DNA from: Pseudoneobacillus sp052180215 | GTDB taxonomy: Bacteria > Bacillota > Bacilli > Bacillales > Cytobacillaceae | DNA length: 64,000 nt | Assembly: GCF_052180215.1 (NCBI RefSeq) | Contig: NZ_CP197471.1 | Span: 468,001 to 532,000, forward strand | Direction of reading: 5' to 3' | Shown here: piece after piece, positions 61,177 through 64,000 of the stretch | How positions within the stretch are numbered: the first letter of the stretch is position 1 | How the letters are laid out: every line of letters begins with the position of its first letter | The notes under the pieces: generated by a model | The model's database searches: none | What the model saw: only the letters and a program-made list of their open reading frames with translations | Told to the model about the DNA's origin: nothing | Made by a program: the position numbers and the translations under genes

Positions 61177-62409
61177 ATGAGTGAAATGATTAATAATCGT
61201 GAACTACAACTATATACAGAAACAAATCGAATGGCTAATATAAGACAAGTTTTTCAAGATCTTCATAACGGGAGAAATATCGACGAGGTAAAAGCTCATT
61301 TCAATGCTTTCATTGGAAAAATTACGGTGGATGAAATTGCTCAACTTTCCCATGATTTTTTAGAAAACGATGGAATTTCTAATGAAGAAGTGCAACGAAT
61401 ATATGCAGCTCACACCGAAATGTTTAAAGGAACAATTCAGGAAGAAATCCATTCAACTGCTGGCCCCGAAGACCAGCCTGGGCACCCGGTACATACCTTT
61501 AAGTTAGAGAACCGGGAATTGGAAAAATTAGTTCAATTGAGCGTGAAAGTTAACTTAGAACAATTTGAAAAAGAGGATACACCTGAGAATGTCTACAAGC
61601 TATTGAGTGATATGAATCTTTTATTAGATATCGATAAGCATTTTAGCCGTAAAGAGAATTTGATTTTTCCATATCTTGAAAATTACGGAATTTATGGACC
61701 AACCAACAATATGTGGAGAATCGACGATTTTATCCGCGATGCCATCAAGGACGCTAAGCAAAAACTAACCCATTACCAAGGCGATAAAAAAGCAGTTATC
61801 CATGTAATCCATTATGTAATGGATGAAGTATTAGCCATGGTGTATCGCGAAGAAAACATTCTTTTTCCGATGGCGTTGAAAAATTTGACGGAAGACGAGT
61901 GGGTGAAAATTGCCCACGAAAGCGATGAAATTGGCTTTTGCTTAACAGGGCCAGAAGCGGAGTGGAAACCTGACCGTAATCATCTAGATGAGAAAGCAAT
62001 CTCTGAAGGTTATATAAAAATGGAAACGGGGATACTATCACTTAAACAATTGGAGATGCTTCTAAATCATCTACCGGTTGATATTACCTTCATTGACCAT
62101 GAAGATGTCGTCCGTTACTTCTCCCATGGAAAAGAACGAATATTTGCACGCACTAAAGCCGTTATCGGCCGCACAGTGCAAAACTGTCATCCCCCAAGAA
62201 GTGTTCATGTCGTGGAGGAGCTATTGGAGGATTTTAAATCAGGTAAAAAAGATAGCGAGGACTTCTGGATTAAGTTCCGTGATAAATATGTTTATATCCG
62301 TTACTTCGCAGTTCGTGATGAGAATGGAAAATACATTGGAACTCTTGAATTCACGCAAAATATTGACCCGATTAAAGCCATTGAAGGCGAAAAACGAATT
62401 TTATCATAG
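61177..62409 (+). CDS. DUF438 protein with hemerythrin-like and PAS domains
   Basis: 410 residues. DUF438 (about 20-85, LHNGRNIDEVKAHFNAFIGK), a HHE hemerythrin domain with His and Glu ligands (HPVHTFKLENRELE, DKHFSRKENLIFPYLE, REENILFPMALKNL), and a C-terminal PAS-like domain (about 290-405, DITFIDHEDVVRYFSHGKER). The di-iron site probably senses or detoxifies nitric oxide or oxygen, and the PAS domain may bind haem. GAAGGAG precedes the ATG. The Fnr-like promoter supports use under low oxygen. The stop codon TAG overlaps the start of repeat R1 copy 2. Confidence 0.9.
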   Translation: MSEMINNRELQLYTETNRMANIRQVFQDLHNGRNIDEVKAHFNAFIGKITVDEIAQLSHDFLENDGISNEEVQRIYAAHTEMFKGTIQEEIHSTAGPEDQPGHPVHTFKLENRELEKLVQLSVKVNLEQFEKEDTPENVYKLLSDMNLLLDIDKHFSRKENLIFPYLENYGIYGPTNNMWRIDDFIRDAIKDAKQKLTHYQGDKKAVIHVIHYVMDEVLAMVYREENILFPMALKNLTEDEWVKIAHESDEIGFCLTGPEAEWKPDRNHLDEKAISEGYIKMETGILSLKQLEMLLNHLPVDITFIDHEDVVRYFSHGKERIFARTKAVIGRTVQNCHPPRSVHVVEELLEDFKSGKKDSEDFWIKFRDKYVYIRYFAVRDENGKYIGTLEFTQNIDPIKAIEGEKRILS

Positions 62410-62590
62410 GCTCTTTTCTGAACCTTTGTTGCTTTTTTAGATTAATAAATAGGCATTTCTCGATATAGGGTGTTAAACTCATACGGAAATGAAGAAAAGA
62501 GCTGATCATTTATTAAGAGAGCCTGTAAAAATCCGGCTTTAGGGATTTTTACGAAAACCACAAACTATACGAAAACAGCTTTATCATAAA
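62409..62590. repeat. Structured intergenic repeat R1, copy 2
   Basis: About 180 bp homologous to 10938-11112. The GGCTCTTTTCT block begins at the last base of the DUF438 stop codon. Stems GCTCTTTTC/GAAAAGAGC and GTAAAAATCC/GGATTTTTAC are retained. Confidence 0.75.
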
Positions 62591-62592
62591 AA

Positions 62593-62628
62593 AGAAAGCG
62601 AACAGTCAATGTGCTGTTCGCTTTTTAA
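62593..62628 (+). terminator. Terminator after repeat R1 copy 2
   Basis: AAAGCGAACAG and CTGTTCGCTTT form an 11-bp stem followed by T. Confidence 0.85.
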
Positions 62629-62653
62629 TTGGATTTTTAGTGTAGACTGTGGC

Positions 62654-62749
62654 TTATCAACCGCATTTCAAGTTTTATCAACCGAAATTTGGAATTTATC
62701 AACCGGCAACTCAAGTTTTATCAACCGAAACCAGCAACTTATCAACCGC
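62654..62749 (+). repeat. Array H3: five TTATCAACCG repeats, 21-22 bp apart
   Basis: Sites start at 62654, 62675, 62696, 62718 and 62739. Same keyword as H1 and H2. It lies after a terminator and before the next gene. Confidence 0.9.
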
Positions 62750-62910
62750 ACCCATTCCCCAGCCTCATTCCCCAAAACCCCACCTAACAAAAACCTGTTT
62801 ATTTTTACCACCGAAGTGCAAGCTATAAAAAAGCCCAATCTTCCTAAGTGACAGATATGCCTTCCATGGAGTAAAATTGCTTATTGGAAAAATTATGGGG
62901 GTTAAGAAAA

Positions 62911-64000
62911 ATGAAAAGTAGAACGACCGTAATGGTTAGCATTGTTCTGGCGATGCTGGTGGCCTCGATGGATACCACAATTATGAACACAACGATGCCG
63001 ATTATCGCAAAAGAGTTAGGAAGATTTGATTTATATGCTTGGTCCTTCGCGTCATATATGATTGCGAGTACCATTCTTTCCCCTGTAGCAGGGAGACTTT
63101 CTGATTTATTCGGAAGAAAAAGAGTTTTTGCATCTGGAATTATCCTTTTTTTATTCGGGTCACTTCTTTGCGGGTTATCACAAAGTATGATTCAGTTAGT
63201 TATTTTCCGCGCGGTTCAGGGAATAGGTGCCGGATTTATGATGCCTTTTCCAGCGATTATTGCAGGAGACCTTTTTTCTGTTGAAAAACGAGGAAAAATC
63301 CAAGCTTTGTTTACCGGTATGTGGGGCTTATCTGCTGTCCTTGCGCCTTTACTAGGAGCATTTTTTGTTGAGGTTATGACATGGAGATGGATTTTCTTTG
63401 TTAATTTACCTATTTGTATCATTGCATTGTTGACGCTTTTACCATACCAAGAAAAGTATCAGCCAAAGAAAGCAAAGGTCGATTATATTGGAGCTCTATT
63501 ATTTGCAGTTGGTATCACTTTCCTTCTTTTAGTGACGGTGCTTGAAGAAAATCAACTATTATTCGGTGTGATTGGAGCTTTATTCTTAATAGGATTTTAT
63601 TTTTTCGAGAAAAAGCATACATCACCTATTGTCCCACTGTCCATGTTTAAAAATAAGACATTTACTTGGATTAATATCAATTCCTTCCTAGGGACAGTCG
63701 CTCTATTTGGAACGTCGAGTTACATTCCGTTATTTTTACAGAATATTGCACACCTATCGCTTTTCATGAGTGGGGTGGCTCTTCTAGGTACGGCGATTGG
63801 CTGGATGGTTGTGGCAGTTCCAGCAGGAAAATGGATTTTAAAATACGGATACCGACCATTGTTAATGATTGGGAATGTCTTGCTATTCCTTTCAGGCATT
63901 CTATTGGTTCTATTGAATGATAACCATGGTTTCTGGTATGTATTCTTGGCGATGATTGTTCAAGGACTATCTTTTGGGTTATTGAGTACAGTTGGAATCA
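62911..64000 (+). CDS. DHA2-family MFS exporter (partial at window end)
   Basis: At least 363 residues, open to the window edge. The frame begins at ATG 62911 behind GGGGG. LAMLVASMDTTIMNTTMPII, YMIASTILSPVAGRLSDLFG with motif A (GRLSDLFGRKR), RAVQGIGAGFMMPFPAIIAG and WRWIFFVNLPI are typical of EmrB/QacA exporters with 14 helices. It probably expels drugs by proton exchange. Ten or eleven helices are visible before the sequence stops. No regulator is in view; array H3 is upstream. Confidence 0.92.
   Translation, partial: MKSRTTVMVSIVLAMLVASMDTTIMNTTMPIIAKELGRFDLYAWSFASYMIASTILSPVAGRLSDLFGRKRVFASGIILFLFGSLLCGLSQSMIQLVIFRAVQGIGAGFMMPFPAIIAGDLFSVEKRGKIQALFTGMWGLSAVLAPLLGAFFVEVMTWRWIFFVNLPICIIALLTLLPYQEKYQPKKAKVDYIGALLFAVGITFLLLVTVLEENQLLFGVIGALFLIGFYFFEKKHTSPIVPLSMFKNKTFTWININSFLGTVALFGTSSYIPLFLQNIAHLSLFMSGVALLGTAIGWMVVAVPAGKWILKYGYRPLLMIGNVLLFLSGILLVLLNDNHGFWYVFLAMIVQGLSFGLLSTVGI

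Overview
The window is low-GC DNA from an endospore-forming member of the Bacillaceae (Bacillus/Neobacillus-like; I cannot fix the genus). The signs are Bacillus-type Shine-Dalgarno sites, a perfect CcpA cre site, a KinB-like sporulation kinase, YqhV- and YkuK-type genes, LytST, GltT and a proline-, methionine- and cysteine-rich coat-like protein. I saw no rRNA, tRNA, CRISPR array or intact transposase.

Layout. 0-4.5 kb: Fur-type promoter and feoA-feoB-small Cys protein, then a PadR/DUF2812 pair. 4.5-12 kb: methionine aminopeptidase, SDR/WYL divergent pair, small spore-like genes, a decayed MFS gene, a lipoprotein and two GNAT genes. 12-17 kb: lytS-lytT next to a cstA-family transporter with a cre site and phased operator-like repeats; a 51-aa membrane protein is coupled to cstA. 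17-29 kb: panE-like reductase, MATE, nitroreductase, GGDEF, GltT, KinB-like kinase, two CBO0543 genes, arylamine N-acetyltransferase, ykuK, yqhV-like. 29-35 kb: proline cluster (proC-proB-proA, a 36-aa protein, putP) on the minus strand. 35-46 kb: TetR/DHA2 efflux pair, two hydrolases, FAD oxidoreductase, short UvrC homologue, S66 peptidase, lapA, EamA, type III asparaginase. 46-57 kb: an envelope region in which four near-identical DoxX genes on the minus strand are interleaved with lemA-TPM and a methyltransferase-DedA-response regulator-kinase operon, then vanZ. 57-64 kb: TPR protein, GNAT genes (one with an amber codon), CBO0543, glutaredoxin, a DUF438/hemerythrin/PAS protein with an Fnr-like promoter, and the start of a DHA2 exporter.

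The most unusual feature is not a gene. At least eleven intergenic stretches carry arrays of short keywords, one keyword per array, at spacings close to whole helical turns: 20-21 bp direct arrays (GAGCAT, GTCGGAT, TTATCAACCG at three loci) or 52-bp units of two inverted keywords (TGGACA/TGTCCA, ATGAAGGACA/TGTCCTTCAT, TTATGAAGAACAA). One four-site dyad array with 51-59-51 geometry occurs twice. Most arrays lie outside recognisable transcription units. I know of no named family with these properties. A second repeat family (about 175-180 bp, two copies) abuts stop codons, and a perfect 51-bp palindrome overlaps the end of panE.

Start codons were moved downstream of the longest open frame where a Shine-Dalgarno site or family length supported it. 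All functional calls rest on reading motifs by eye; no database search was run.
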